Below are positions 34,797-43,889 of a stretch of DNA of 64,000 bases, one piece after another. Location: positions 124,001 to 188,000 of the forward strand of contig NZ_JACIJE010000004.1 of the NCBI RefSeq assembly GCF_014199195.1, read 5' to 3'. Origin of the DNA: Neoroseomonas alkaliterrae (GTDB lineage Bacteria; Pseudomonadota; Alphaproteobacteria; Acetobacterales; Acetobacteraceae). The translations under genes and the position numbers were made by a program. Under the pieces are notes generated by a model, which saw only the letters and a program-made list of their open reading frames with translations, did no database searches and was not told the DNA's origin. The first letter of the stretch is position 1. Every line of letters starts with the position of its first letter.

Positions 34797-35306
34797 ATGG
34801 ATTTCGCCCCGCCCGCGGAGGCCGCCCATCGCGGCGTGATCGGGCGCATCGATTCGCTTGTCGTCGGTGTGCTCGGGATCGCCGCGCTGTCGCTCGCCTC
34901 GGTCAATGTCGCGCTGCGCACCTTCGCCCCGCAGCACGCGATCGAATGGGGCGACGAGGTGCAGGTCTATCTCGTGGTGTGGGCGGTGTGCCTGTCCTTC
35001 GCCGCGGTCACCGCGGCCGACAGGCATGTGAAGGCCGACCTCTTCGTCGGCATGATGCCGCAGCCGGTGCAGCGGGCGCTCGGGCTTCTCGGGGACGTGC
35101 TCGGGCTGGTGATGGCGGGCATCCTGTGCTGGCTCGCCATCCTGGTGACGCATGAGAGCTGGGATTTCGGCGACGTCTCGACCACCACGCTGCGCTTCCC
35201 GCTATGGATCTACCAGGCCTCGCTGCCGGTCGGCATGGGGCTGATGGCCTTCACCTACCTGATGCGCGTGCTCGCGCGCCTCGGCCTCGGCAGGCGCGGG
35301 AACTGA
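34797..35306 (+). CDS. dctQ: TRAP transporter small membrane subunit, DctQ type
   Basis: This 169-residue membrane protein has four hydrophobic helices, starting with IDSLVVGVLGIAALSLASVNV. The DctQ hallmark WGDEVQVYLVVWAVCLSFAA near residue 50 is followed by RHVKADLF. It starts 13 bases after dctP and ends 3 bases before dctM. It forms the membrane complex with DctM. Confidence 0.92.
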   Translation: MDFAPPAEAAHRGVIGRIDSLVVGVLGIAALSLASVNVALRTFAPQHAIEWGDEVQVYLVVWAVCLSFAAVTAADRHVKADLFVGMMPQPVQRALGLLGDVLGLVMAGILCWLAILVTHESWDFGDVSTTTLRFPLWIYQASLPVGMGLMAFTYLMRVLARLGLGRRGN

Positions 35307-35309
35307 GCG

Positions 35310-36584
35310 ATGATCTGGGCGCTGTTCGGCGGGCTGCTCATCCTCGGCGTGCCCATCTGGCTGGTGATGGGCTCGACCGCCTTCCTCGCCTTCGTCAGCG
35401 AGGGCCAGGCGCTGCTGCCCATGGCGCAGAAGATCGTGGACGAGCTGAACTCGACCACGCTGCTGGCCGTGCCGTATTTCGTGGCCGCCGCGGTGTTCAT
35501 GGAGCGCGGCAATGTCGCGCGCGCCCTGATCGACGCGGCCGAGGGCTGGGTGGGCGGCATACCGGGCGGGCTCGGGCTTGTCTGCGTCGCCTCCTGCACG
35601 GTGTTCGCGGCGATGTGCGGCTCCTCGGTCGCGACCGCCATGGCGATGGGCACGGTGCTGGTGCCGGCGATGCTGCGCGCGGGATACGAGCGGCATTTCG
35701 CGGCAGGGATCGTCGCGGCCTCGGGCACGCTCGGCATCCTGATCCCGCCCTCGCTCGCCTTCGTGGTCTATGGCGTGCTGGCGGACGAGGCGATCACGCG
35801 GCTGTTCCTCGCGGGCGTCATCCCGGGGCTGATGCAGGCGGGGGCCATCGCGGCCTGGGTGATCTACTACGCGAAACGCCGCGGCTATGCGCGCGAGCAG
35901 AGGATCGAGCCCGGCGAGCGCTGGCGGCGGACTCTGTTCGCGCTGCCCGCGCTGTCGGTGCCGGTCATCGTGCTGGGCGGGCTCTATGGCGGCGTGGTGA
36001 CGCTGACGGAATGCGCGGCGCTTTCCGCGGTCGTGGCCCTGGCGCTCTCGGTCTTCGTCTACAAGGGCATCCCGCCCTCGCAGGTGTTGAGCGTGATGGC
36101 CGAGGCGGTGCGCAATGCCGCCGCGATCATGATCATCATCGCGCTGGCGCTGATCTTCGGCCACTGGGTGACCGAGGCGGGTGTCGCGACGCGGGTGGTG
36201 AACTGGGCGACCGGGCTCGGCCTCGAATGGTGGCAGTTCCTGATCGGCATCAACCTGCTGCTGCTGTTCCTCGGGATGTTCCTCGAGGTGTTCTCCGTCC
36301 TGCTGCTGACCATGCCGGTGCTGCTGCCGCTGCTGCAGCCCTTCGACATCGACCCCGTGCATTTCGGCGTGGTGGCGGTGATGAACATGGAGCTCGCGCT
36401 GCTGACGCCGCCGGTGGGGCTGAACCTCTTCGTGCTGGCGGGCATCCTTCGCTGCCCACTCTCGGAGGTGGTGCGCGGCGTCTGGCCCTTCATCGTCATC
36501 ATGGGGCTGCTGCTGATCCTTGTGACCTATGTTCCGGCGATCGCGACCTTCCTGCCGGACCTGGTCTATGGCGCGCGGCGGTAG
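35310..36584 (+). CDS. dctM: TRAP transporter large membrane subunit, DctM type
   Basis: This 424-residue sodium-coupled permease subunit has about twelve hydrophobic segments. Family phrases include AVPYFVAAAVFMERGNVARALID, CTVFAAMCGSSVATAMAMG, GTLGILIPPSLAFVVYG and ALLTPPVGLNLFVLAGI. The gene ends the TRAP operon, and ihfA follows after 81 bases. It belongs to the DctM rather than the fused DctQM type. Confidence 0.94.
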   Translation: MIWALFGGLLILGVPIWLVMGSTAFLAFVSEGQALLPMAQKIVDELNSTTLLAVPYFVAAAVFMERGNVARALIDAAEGWVGGIPGGLGLVCVASCTVFAAMCGSSVATAMAMGTVLVPAMLRAGYERHFAAGIVAASGTLGILIPPSLAFVVYGVLADEAITRLFLAGVIPGLMQAGAIAAWVIYYAKRRGYAREQRIEPGERWRRTLFALPALSVPVIVLGGLYGGVVTLTECAALSAVVALALSVFVYKGIPPSQVLSVMAEAVRNAAAIMIIIALALIFGHWVTEAGVATRVVNWATGLGLEWWQFLIGINLLLLFLGMFLEVFSVLLLTMPVLLPLLQPFDIDPVHFGVVAVMNMELALLTPPVGLNLFVLAGILRCPLSEVVRGVWPFIVIMGLLLILVTYVPAIATFLPDLVYGARR

Positions 36585-36665
36585 CCGCTGGCGCGCGACA
36601 AGGTTGACGGCGGACCCCTCGGGCGGGTTTCATTTGCCATGAGGGACTTAGGGGGCCTTCCGGGC

Positions 36666-36971
36666 ATGAACACGGTCACGCGCGCGCAGCTTGCGGAAGC
36701 GATCTACACGAATGTCGGGCTGTCGCGGAACGAGAGCGCGGCGCTGCTCGAATCCGTGCTGGAGCGCATCTCCGGCGCGCTGGAAGCGGGCGAACCGGTG
36801 AAGATCTCCGCATTCGGCACCTTCCTGGTGCGCCAGAAGGGCCAGCGCATCGGGCGCAACCCCAAGACCGGGATCGAGGTGCCGATCCTGCCGCGCAAGG
36901 TGCTGTCCTTCCGCCCCTCCCAGGTGCTGAAGGCGCGCATCAACCACGAGCCCGCCGGAGCCGAGGAATGA
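36666..36971 (+). CDS. ihfA: Integration host factor subunit alpha
   Basis: This 101-residue DNA-bending protein pairs with IhfB. It has the HU/IHF fold motifs [46 protein letters not shown] and the DNA-intercalating arm with the conserved proline in [15 protein letters not shown] chose the ATG of MNTVTRAQ, preceded by AGGGG, over an upstream in-frame ATG. It overlaps the MerR gene by 4 bases, the usual partner order. Confidence 0.96.
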   Translation: MNTVTRAQLAEAIYTNVGLSRNESAALLESVLERISGALEAGEPVKISAFGTFLVRQKGQRIGRNPKTGIEVPILPRKVLSFRPSQVLKARINHEPAGAEE

Positions 36972-37393
36972 GCGAGGACCTGCCGGCCGAGGAGGGGCGC
37001 GCGAAGCCGCGCAAGGCGCCGACGGCCTTCCGCACCATCAGCGAGGTCGCCGACGACCTGCACATCCCGCAGCACGTGCTGCGCTTCTGGGAGACGAAGT
37101 TCCCGCAGCTCAAGCCGCTCAAGCGTGGCGGCGGGCGCCGCTACTACCGGCCCGAGGATATCGCGCTGCTGCGGCGCATCTCCGACCTGCTCTACACCCA
37201 GGGCTACACGATCAAGGGCGTGCAGAGGCTGCTGCGCGACGGGACGGATGAGGGGCCGCAGGCCGCCGCCATGGGCGAGTTGCCGCTCGGCGACCCGCCG
37301 CCGGCGGCCGAGGAGCAGGAAACCGCGGCGCTGCGGGAATGCCTGGCGGAGCTGGAGGCGATCGCACGCGAGTTGCGTGCACTGGCGGCCTGA
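36968..37393 (+). CDS. MerR family transcriptional regulator
   Basis: This 141-residue regulator has a winged-helix MerR DNA-binding domain ([43 protein letters not shown], quoted in parts: [11 protein letters not shown] and [12 protein letters not shown]). A short acidic tail with a C-terminal helix replaces the long dimer coil of metal sensors, and no metal-binding cysteines are present. In alphaproteobacteria a MerR gene follows ihfA almost invariably, as here. Target genes are unknown. Confidence 0.92.
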   Translation: MSEDLPAEEGRAKPRKAPTAFRTISEVADDLHIPQHVLRFWETKFPQLKPLKRGGGRRYYRPEDIALLRRISDLLYTQGYTIKGVQRLLRDGTDEGPQAAAMGELPLGDPPPAAEEQETAALRECLAELEAIARELRALAA

Positions 37394-37439
37394 GGGGGTG
37401 GAAAGCCGGCGCGTCCGGTGCTAAACGGCGCGCCTCGGT

Positions 37440-37516
37440 CGGGCAGTAGCGCAGCCTGGTAGCGCATCAGTCTGGGGGACTGGGGGTCGTGGGTTCGAAT
37501 CCCGCCTGCCCGACCA
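37440..37516 (+). tRNA. tRNA-Pro (anticodon GGG)
   Basis: A full cloverleaf can be drawn. The acceptor arm CGGGCAG pairs with CTGCCCG, the anticodon stem TCAGT pairs with ACTGG, and the loop CTGGGGG puts GGG at positions 34-36. The T arm GTGGG/CCCGC encloses TTCGAAT, and the discriminator A and CCA end are encoded. It lies 47 bases after the MerR gene, and a leftward gene cluster begins just beyond its 3' end. GCTAAA about 15 bases before it may be a -10. Confidence 0.95.
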
Positions 37517-37574
37517 TTCTCGTCCGAGTCTGCGAGCTTCGAGGACCGCGCCCGGAATGCGCGCAGTCGTCGCT

Positions 37575-39158
37575 CTACCCCCTCGTAACCGCTTGCGGCA
37601 GGAACGCGCCATTGTAGTAGGGCGTTACTGTCAGTGGCTTGCGCGCGGCGTACACATAGGCCGGGTGGTACACCATGTGGATGATCGCCTCCTCCCCGAT
37701 GGCGATCTCAGCGGCGCGAGCCAAAAGGGCGTTGCGCCTTTCGGTATCCATCTCGGTCAGCGCCTCCGCCAGCACTGCATCGGCGCGGGGGCTCGAATGG
37801 CGGGTGCGGTTGGCGGTGCCGAGTCCGCGCTCGCGGTCGAAGGTATGGACCAGGGCGCGATAGGCGTAGGAGACATTGTCCGCCCCGTATTGCGCCGCCA
37901 TGACGCTGAAGGTCTGGCGCGAGGCGGCCGGGAAATAGGCCGCGTTGGGCAGTGTCGCGACCTCCGTGCGCACGCCGATGCGCGTCCAGAACTGTGCGAT
38001 GGCCTGGGCCACCTTCTCGTCATTGGGGTAGCGGTCGTTGGTGGCGTGGATGGTGAGCTGGAAGCCGTTCGGGTATCCCGCTTCGGCGAGCAGCCTTCGC
38101 GCGCGATCCACATCCTGCTGAACGACGCGCAGGTTCGTCGAGGTACCGGGCGTGCCCTCCGGCAGCAGGTTGGAGGCGACGGTCGCGGCCCCCTCCATCA
38201 CGCGCTCGACGATCGCCTGGCGGTTGAGCGCGAGAGAGAGCGCCTGGCGAACCCGCGCGTCCTTGAGCGGGTTGCGCGTCATGGGCTGGCCGCTGGCGTC
38301 ACGCACGAAGGGCGAGGCGTCGCGGTCCATGTCCATCGCCACGTACATCACGCGCATGCCCGCGATCTGCGTGACGTTGAGGTTCGGGTCGCGGCGCAGC
38401 CGCGCGATGTCGGGCACCGAGACCTCGTCCACCGCCTGCACGTCGTTCGACAGCAGCGCCGCCATGCGGCTGGCGTCCGAGGCGATGACCTTGAAATGCG
38501 CAGCCTCGAAGGCTGGCGCCGGGCCGTACCAATGCGGGTTGCGCCGCATCTCGACGAATTCCCCGAAGCGGTAATCGGCGAGCGTGTAGGGTCCAGAGAA
38601 GAGGCGCACGTTCCGTGCGTTGAAATCCGCGGTCCTGATCTCCGGCCCAAGCGCCTTCGACAGAACGGCGATCTCGGTCATGTCCTCGACCATGAAGGGG
38701 TAAGGCTGCGCGGTGCGGATGTGGAGCGTGCGCGCGTCCTTGACCTCGGTGCCGGTGATGGCGCGGACGAAGATGTGATAGGCCCCGGCCGAGCCGGTGA
38801 TGGTCGGCACGCGGGCAATGGAATAGGCGACGTCCTCCGCGGTGATCGGGCTGCCATCGCTGAACTTCGCATCGGCGCGCAGCTTGAACTCCCACACCGT
38901 GTGGTCGCCGATGGTCCGCCAGGATTCGGCGATGCCGGGCTCGGGCTTGCCGTCATGGCTCATGCCGACGAAGCGGGCATGCAGCGCGCGCAGGATGGAC
39001 TGCTCGCCCGAAAGGCGGAAATGCGGGTCCATCGAGGTGGGGCTGAGCTTGAGCCCGCAGCGCAGCGTGGCGCCCTGGGCGCGGGCGAGGCGCGGCAGCC
39101 CGAGCGCCGCCGTCGTGGCCGAGGCCGCGATGGCCCTGAGGAAGGTGGAACGCTTCAT
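37575..39158 (-). CDS. Peptide/nickel-type ABC transporter substrate-binding protein (family 5), orphan
   Basis: This 527-residue periplasmic binding protein of family 5 has a Sec-type signal (LRAIAASATTAALGLPRLARAQG, shown in part as TTAALGLPRLARA). Family phrases include FKLRADAKFSDGSPITAEDVAYS, TGPY-like text in LFSGPYTLADY, and LPEGTPGTSTNL. No permease or ATPase gene accompanies it, so it is an orphan binding protein. A GGGGAGG ribosome site precedes the ATG. It follows a SoeC-like subunit by 74 bases and may be co-transcribed with it. Near its 3' end it uses more A/T-ending codons than neighbouring genes. Confidence 0.9.
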   Translation of the reverse strand: MKRSTFLRAIAASATTAALGLPRLARAQGATLRCGLKLSPTSMDPHFRLSGEQSILRALHARFVGMSHDGKPEPGIAESWRTIGDHTVWEFKLRADAKFSDGSPITAEDVAYSIARVPTITGSAGAYHIFVRAITGTEVKDARTLHIRTAQPYPFMVEDMTEIAVLSKALGPEIRTADFNARNVRLFSGPYTLADYRFGEFVEMRRNPHWYGPAPAFEAAHFKVIASDASRMAALLSNDVQAVDEVSVPDIARLRRDPNLNVTQIAGMRVMYVAMDMDRDASPFVRDASGQPMTRNPLKDARVRQALSLALNRQAIVERVMEGAATVASNLLPEGTPGTSTNLRVVQQDVDRARRLLAEAGYPNGFQLTIHATNDRYPNDEKVAQAIAQFWTRIGVRTEVATLPNAAYFPAASRQTFSVMAAQYGADNVSYAYRALVHTFDRERGLGTANRTRHSSPRADAVLAEALTEMDTERRNALLARAAEIAIGEEAIIHMVYHPAYVYAARKPLTVTPYYNGAFLPQAVTRG

Positions 39159-39232
39159 GGATGTGCCTCCCCGGTTCGTGCGGGAGGTGATCCTTGGGGA
39201 AGCCGGCCCGGCACGCAAGCGCGCCGGGGAAA

Positions 39233-40174
39233 TCAGGCGCGAGGCTCCTGGCCGTAGTACAGCGCCACGGTATGCGTCGCCTCGGCGAACATCAGCCAGC
39301 GTTCGGCTAGCAGCCCCACCAGCGCAAGCCCGGTCGCGGCGAAGGCGAAGATGCCGCCGAGCGCACCGCCGAATGGCAGCGCCAGCGCCAGCAGCACCGC
39401 GGGCGCCGCGAAGCCGGCGAGCGAGGCGATGCGGCGCAGCCGCTGGGCATGCACGCGGCCGATGCGGAAGGCCATCTCCCGCAGCAGGTAGTTGGTCTCG
39501 GTGTGCGGCGGGTCGAGCGGGCGGACCTTGCCGATGAAGCCGAGGCCGGTGGCACTCTCCATCGTCGCGACGGGTGGCGCGGCATCCACGCTGCTCCAGT
39601 AGGCGCGCTTGAGGATGAACGCCGCGGCGCCGAGCACCGCCGCGATGGCCGCCGGCACCGCCGCAGCCCCCCAGAAGGCGGCGAACAGCGTGAGCAGCAC
39701 GGCGCCCGAGAAGGCGCCGAACAGCAGGTATCCCGGCGTGACCAGCGGATGGTGCCACTGCCGGATCGGCTTGAGCGAGGCGTAGATCATGCCGGTGCAG
39801 AACACCGTTGCCGCCGCGCCGATGGCCGAGAGCAGCCCCATCAGCGTGGTGAAGGCTCCGCCGCCGCCGATGACGCCGACGAAGAACAGGCCCGCCGGCG
39901 CGAAGGTCGCGACCGCCGCAACACCCTCGCGCGAGAGCCAGGAGGATCGCCACTGGCTGAGCGCGCGCCAGGCGCGTTCCGGCCGGCCGAGATGCGCGGT
40001 CGAGGAAAGCAGCCCGAGCATGATGAGCAGCAGCGCGATGCCGACGGCCAGCGCGCCGAAGCCCGCCGAGGACGGCACGAGCCCGAGCGGACGCAGCAGC
40101 CCCATCCAGAACAGCAGCCCGTAGCCCGCACCCGAGGCGACGGTGAAGACGATGATCGAAGGTGCTGGATTCAT
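39233..40174 (-). CDS. soeC: DmsC-family membrane anchor, SoeC-like
   Basis: This 313-residue membrane anchor of a molybdoenzyme has about eight hydrophobic helices, starting IIVFTVASGAGYGLLFWMGLL. The phrase SSTAHLGRPERAWRALSQWRSSWLSREG contains the His and Arg residues typical of the DmsC family quinone site (cited here in parts: SSTAHLGRPERAWRAL). It overlaps the iron-sulfur subunit gene by 4 bases. It presumably passes electrons from the cytoplasmic subunits to the quinone pool. I call it SoeC from subunit size and company; DmsC-like is the safe name. Confidence 0.8.
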   Translation of the reverse strand: MNPAPSIIVFTVASGAGYGLLFWMGLLRPLGLVPSSAGFGALAVGIALLLIMLGLLSSTAHLGRPERAWRALSQWRSSWLSREGVAAVATFAPAGLFFVGVIGGGGAFTTLMGLLSAIGAAATVFCTGMIYASLKPIRQWHHPLVTPGYLLFGAFSGAVLLTLFAAFWGAAAVPAAIAAVLGAAAFILKRAYWSSVDAAPPVATMESATGLGFIGKVRPLDPPHTETNYLLREMAFRIGRVHAQRLRRIASLAGFAAPAVLLALALPFGGALGGIFAFAATGLALVGLLAERWLMFAEATHTVALYYGQEPRA

Positions 40175-40914
40175 CGCGACAGCACCTTGTCCACCCAGCG
40201 CAGCAGCGGGTTGGTGATCTGCGAGGGCAGCGGGCCCGGATCGCGCGGCGGCCCGGCATCGGGCTTCGGTGCGCGGCGCGGCGGCAGGTAGCGGTTGACC
40301 GGCTGGTAGCCGAGCTCGGGCATCAGCGCGACGCCGCCACGCTCGGCGACCAGCTTCGAGACGGCGCTGTCGGGGTCGCCGAGGTCGCCGAAATGCCGCG
40401 CATTGGCCGGGCAGGTGGAGACGCAGGCGGGCACGCGCTGCTTCTCCGGGATGTGCTCATTGTAGATGCGATCCACGCAGAGCGTGCACTTCTTCATCAC
40501 CCCGGCATCGTCGTCGAACTCGCGCGCGCCATAGGGGCAGGCCCAGGCGCAAAGCTGGCAGCCGATGCAGATGTCGGTGTTGACCAGCACGATGCCGTCC
40601 TCGGCGCGCTTGTAGGATGCGCCGGTGGGGCAGACGGTGACGCAGGCCGGCGTCTCGCAATGCAGGCAGGAGCGGGGGAAGTGGACGGTGCGCCCCTCCT
40701 CGCCCTCGCCGGCCTCGTAGGAATGGACGCGGTTGAACCACACACCCTCCTGACCGGCGGAATAGGGGTTGCGGTCGGGCAGCGGCGCCATGTGGCCGCT
40801 GGTGTTCCATTCCTTGCAGTTGGTCGCGCAGGCGTGGCAGCCCACGCAGGTGTCGAGGTCGATGACGAGGCCGAGCTTCTTGGCCCCGGGCGGGGGTGTG
40901 GGCAGCGAGGTCAC
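40171..40914 (-). CDS. soeB: Four-cluster ferredoxin subunit, DmsB/SoeB-like
   Basis: This 247-residue electron-transfer subunit has four [4Fe-4S] cysteine sets: CVGCHACATNCKEWN, CLHCETPACVTVCPTGA, CIGCQLCAWACPYGAR and CTLCVDRI with CVSTCPANARHFGD. It starts at GTG, which overlaps the catalytic-subunit stop (GTGA). It has no export signal, as expected for a protein that stays in the cytoplasm or travels with a partner. It links the molybdopterin subunit to the membrane anchor. Confidence 0.87.
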   Translation of the reverse strand: MTSLPTPPPGAKKLGLVIDLDTCVGCHACATNCKEWNTSGHMAPLPDRNPYSAGQEGVWFNRVHSYEAGEGEEGRTVHFPRSCLHCETPACVTVCPTGASYKRAEDGIVLVNTDICIGCQLCAWACPYGAREFDDDAGVMKKCTLCVDRIYNEHIPEKQRVPACVSTCPANARHFGDLGDPDSAVSKLVAERGGVALMPELGYQPVNRYLPPRRAPKPDAGPPRDPGPLPSQITNPLLRWVDKVLSR

Positions 40915-43766
40915 GGCTTCGCCCCCCCGGCGTGGTAGCGCAGGATGTCGGGTGGTTCGGGCATGTTGGGCGGCGGGTGCAGCATGGTGGGCAGCGGATC
41001 GGTGACGCCTTCCTCGCCCGGCGCGCATTTCGTCACGCGCACGCGAAGGTCATACCAGGCGGCCTGGCCGGTGACGGGGTCGGCATTCGCGAGGCGCGGG
41101 CCGGCCTGGGCGGGCAGCCATTCGCTGATGACGTGATTGAGCAGGAAGCCGCGCGTGGCCTCGGCCGCATCGGGTGTCAGCATCCAGGCGCCGGCGCGCT
41201 TGCCGATGGCATTCCAGGTCCAGACCGTGTCGCGGTTCACCCCTTCCATCAGGCTCAGCTGCGCCTTCACGCGGCCGGAGCGGCTTTCCACCCAGACCCA
41301 GTCGTCCTGCGCGAGGCCCATCTCCTCGGCCCGGGCGCGCGCCATGTAGAGCTTGTTGGCGCCGTGGATCTGCCGCAGCCAGGCGTTCATCGTGCCCCAG
41401 GAATGGTACATCGCCATCGGCCGCTGCGTGACGGCCGAGAGCGGGAAGGGCTCGGTGTCGTGCTGCTGCTGCTCGAGCGGCGCGTACCAGAAGGGCAGCG
41501 GGTCGCAATAGGTGCGCACGCGCTCGCGCAGGTGCTCGGGCGGCTGCTTCGCGCCGTGGCCTTCCGCCGCGAGGCGGAACTTCTGCAAGGGCTCGGACCA
41601 GATCTGCAGCACGATCTGATCCGACTTGCCGATCAGCCCCATCGCCTTGGCATTGGCCAGGTAGGTCGCGTTGGCGTGCTTGAAGTAGGATTCCTCCGGC
41701 GCGAGGTGATGACGCCAGAAGCAGCCATTCTCGATGTAGCGCTGCAACTGGTCCGGGTTGGGTTCGCCCACACCCTTCTTCGACCCGTCCTCCCCGCGCC
41801 ATCCCGCGAGCGGGCCGATGCCGGGCATGCGCTGGTGGTTCACGATGTAGTCCGGGTAGTCCTTGAAGCGCGGCGATCCGTCCTCCTTCACGAAGGCGGG
41901 CAGGCCGAGGCGGGCGCCGAGTTCGATCAGCACCTCCTGGAAGGGGCGCACGTCGCGGTCGGGCTTGACCACCGGCCGGCGGATCGCATCGCCCGGCCCG
42001 TGCGAGGAGCCGATGGGCCGGTCGAGGATCGAGATGCAGTCCCAGCGCTCCAGATACGTCGTATCCGGCAGGATCAGGTCGGCGTAGGGGACCGTCTCGC
42101 TGAAATAGGCATCCGAGTAGATGACATGCGGGATGACATAGTCGCCGTTCTCGTCCTGCGCGGTCAGGCAGGCGATGGTGTCGAGGGGGTTCATCGCGCT
42201 GTTCCAGGCCATGTTCGCCATGAACATGAACAGCGTGTCGATGCGGTAGGGATCGCCCTTCGCGGCATTGCCGATGACCGTGTGCATCATGCCGTGCAGG
42301 CCGAGCGGCGCCTCCCAGGAGAAGGCGTGGTCGATGCGGATCGGCGTGCCGTCCTCCTCCACAAGCAGGTCGTCCGGGCCGTGGGTGAAGGAGAGGATGT
42401 TGCCCGCGAGCGGCGTGTTCGGCTTCGCCCCCTTGCCGGCCGGGCCGGGGCCGGGCGGGATCGGGCGCGGGAAGGGCGACTTGTAGCGCCAGGAGCCCGG
42501 CGTATCGACCGCGCCCAGCAGCATCTGCAGGATGTGCAGCGCGCGGCAGGTATGGAAGCCGTTGGAATGCGCGCTGATGCCGCGCATGGCGTGGAACGCC
42601 ACGGGGCGGCCGACCAACGTCTCGTGCTTGCGGCCCCAGACATCGGTCCAGGGGATGTCGAGCGTCAGCGGGTGGTTGAAGGCGATGTCGGCGACCTCGG
42701 CTGCGAGGCGCCGGATGCGCTCGGCGCTCACGCCGCATCGTTCGGCCACCGCCTCGGGCGCATATTCGGTGCCGAGATAGCGTTCGGCCATCAGGTGGAA
42801 GACCGGCTGCGCCTTGCGGCCGTCCGGCAGCGTGAACTCGCCGACCAGCACGGGCGAAAGGTCCGCGGTTTCCGCCGCGATCGCGCCCCGCGCGCGGTCC
42901 CACGCCAGCGGCTTGCCATCGGCATCGCGGGCGAACAGCCCGTCATCCGCCCCGCCCGGGTTGCGCACCACGAGCCAGGGCGCGTTGGTGTAGCGGACCA
43001 GGAACGCGCCATCCACGCGGTCGGTGCGCAGCAATTCGTGGATCAAGGCCATGATGAAGAGGCCGTCCGTGCCCGGGCGGATGCCGACCCATTCATCGGC
43101 TACGGCGGAATAGCCGGTGCGCACCGGGTTCACCGAGACCACCTTCGCGCCCCGCTTCTTCAGCGCCGCGAGGCCGGTCTTGATCGGGTTGGAATCATGG
43201 TCCTCGGCCACGCCGAACAGCATCAGGTAGCGCGCGTGCTCCCAGTCCGGCTCGCCGAATTCCCAGAAGGACCCGCCGATGGTGTAGAGCCCGCCGGCGG
43301 CCATGTTCACCGAGCAGAACCCGCCATGGGCGGCGAAATTGGGCGTGCCGAACTGCGCCGCCCAGAAGCCGGTGAGCGACTGCGACTGGTCGCGGCCGGT
43401 GAAGAAGGCAAGTTTCCGCGGGTCCGTCTCCCGCACGTTCTTCAGCCAGCCGGTGGCGATCTCCATCGCCTCGTCCCAGGAGATCTCGGCGAACTCACCC
43501 GAGCCGCGCGGGCCGATGCGCTTCAGCGGTGCCCGCAGCCTGGCCGGGGCGTAGTGCGTCATGATCCCGGCGCTGCCCTTGCCGCAGAGCACGCCCCTGT
43601 TCACTGGATGGTCCGGGTTGCCCTCGATGTAGCGGACGCGGCCATCCTTCAGGTGCACCCGGATGCCGCAGCGGCAGGCGCACATGTAGCAGGTGGTGGT
43701 CTTGACCTCGTCGCCCACCGGCGCCGAGTAGATGATCCTGTCGCTTGCGCCACCATCGGCCGGCAT
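40911..43766 (-). CDS. soeA: Molybdopterin oxidoreductase, SoeA-like sulfite dehydrogenase subunit
   Basis: This 951-residue catalytic subunit belongs to the DMSO reductase family. The N-terminal [4Fe-4S] motif is CYMCACRCGIRVH with a fourth Cys in GVLCGKGSAG. Molybdopterin-binding text includes GGFCSVNMAAGG, EFGEPDWEHARYLMLFG and PYADLILPDTTYLERWD. No twin-arginine signal is present, unlike DmsA or periplasmic reductases. That fits the cytoplasmic SoeABC sulfite-oxidising complex known from alphaproteobacteria and purple sulfur bacteria. The ATG of MPADGGASD has a GGGAGA ribosome site. Sulfite as substrate is inferred; another polysulfide or S-oxide role is possible. Confidence 0.75.
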   Translation of the reverse strand: MPADGGASDRIIYSAPVGDEVKTTTCYMCACRCGIRVHLKDGRVRYIEGNPDHPVNRGVLCGKGSAGIMTHYAPARLRAPLKRIGPRGSGEFAEISWDEAMEIATGWLKNVRETDPRKLAFFTGRDQSQSLTGFWAAQFGTPNFAAHGGFCSVNMAAGGLYTIGGSFWEFGEPDWEHARYLMLFGVAEDHDSNPIKTGLAALKKRGAKVVSVNPVRTGYSAVADEWVGIRPGTDGLFIMALIHELLRTDRVDGAFLVRYTNAPWLVVRNPGGADDGLFARDADGKPLAWDRARGAIAAETADLSPVLVGEFTLPDGRKAQPVFHLMAERYLGTEYAPEAVAERCGVSAERIRRLAAEVADIAFNHPLTLDIPWTDVWGRKHETLVGRPVAFHAMRGISAHSNGFHTCRALHILQMLLGAVDTPGSWRYKSPFPRPIPPGPGPAGKGAKPNTPLAGNILSFTHGPDDLLVEEDGTPIRIDHAFSWEAPLGLHGMMHTVIGNAAKGDPYRIDTLFMFMANMAWNSAMNPLDTIACLTAQDENGDYVIPHVIYSDAYFSETVPYADLILPDTTYLERWDCISILDRPIGSSHGPGDAIRRPVVKPDRDVRPFQEVLIELGARLGLPAFVKEDGSPRFKDYPDYIVNHQRMPGIGPLAGWRGEDGSKKGVGEPNPDQLQRYIENGCFWRHHLAPEESYFKHANATYLANAKAMGLIGKSDQIVLQIWSEPLQKFRLAAEGHGAKQPPEHLRERVRTYCDPLPFWYAPLEQQQHDTEPFPLSAVTQRPMAMYHSWGTMNAWLRQIHGANKLYMARARAEEMGLAQDDWVWVESRSGRVKAQLSLMEGVNRDTVWTWNAIGKRAGAWMLTPDAAEATRGFLLNHVISEWLPAQAGPRLANADPVTGQAAWYDLRVRVTKCAPGEEGVTDPLPTMLHPPPNMPEPPDILRYHAGGAKP

Positions 43767-43831
43767 CGTCGTCTCCCGCACTCGCGCACCGGAGTAGCGC
43801 ATGGCCCGGCGGCCGCGCAAAGGGGGGCGGG

Positions 43832-43861
43832 TGGACCGGCCGCACGCGGCGCCCATATCCT
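43832..43861 (+). promoter_or_regulatory. Promoter for SOUL-family gene
   Basis: TGGACC is followed after 18 bases by TATCCT, with a GGAGGGA ribosome site and the ATG 28 bases later. It fits the pattern seen in other divergent gaps of this window. Confidence 0.4.
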
Positions 43862-43889
43862 GAGTCGAAGCAAAAGCGGAGGGAAGGCC

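Noticed and set aside
36604-36632. Promoter for ihfA based on TTGACG at 36604
   Set aside because: The expected -10 position reads GTTTCA, a poor match both to TATAAT and to the pattern found elsewhere in the window.
40911-43766. Periplasmic DMSO reductase (DmsABC)
   Set aside because: The catalytic subunit lacks a twin-arginine signal and its cluster motif differs; a SoeABC-like assignment fits better, though not proven.
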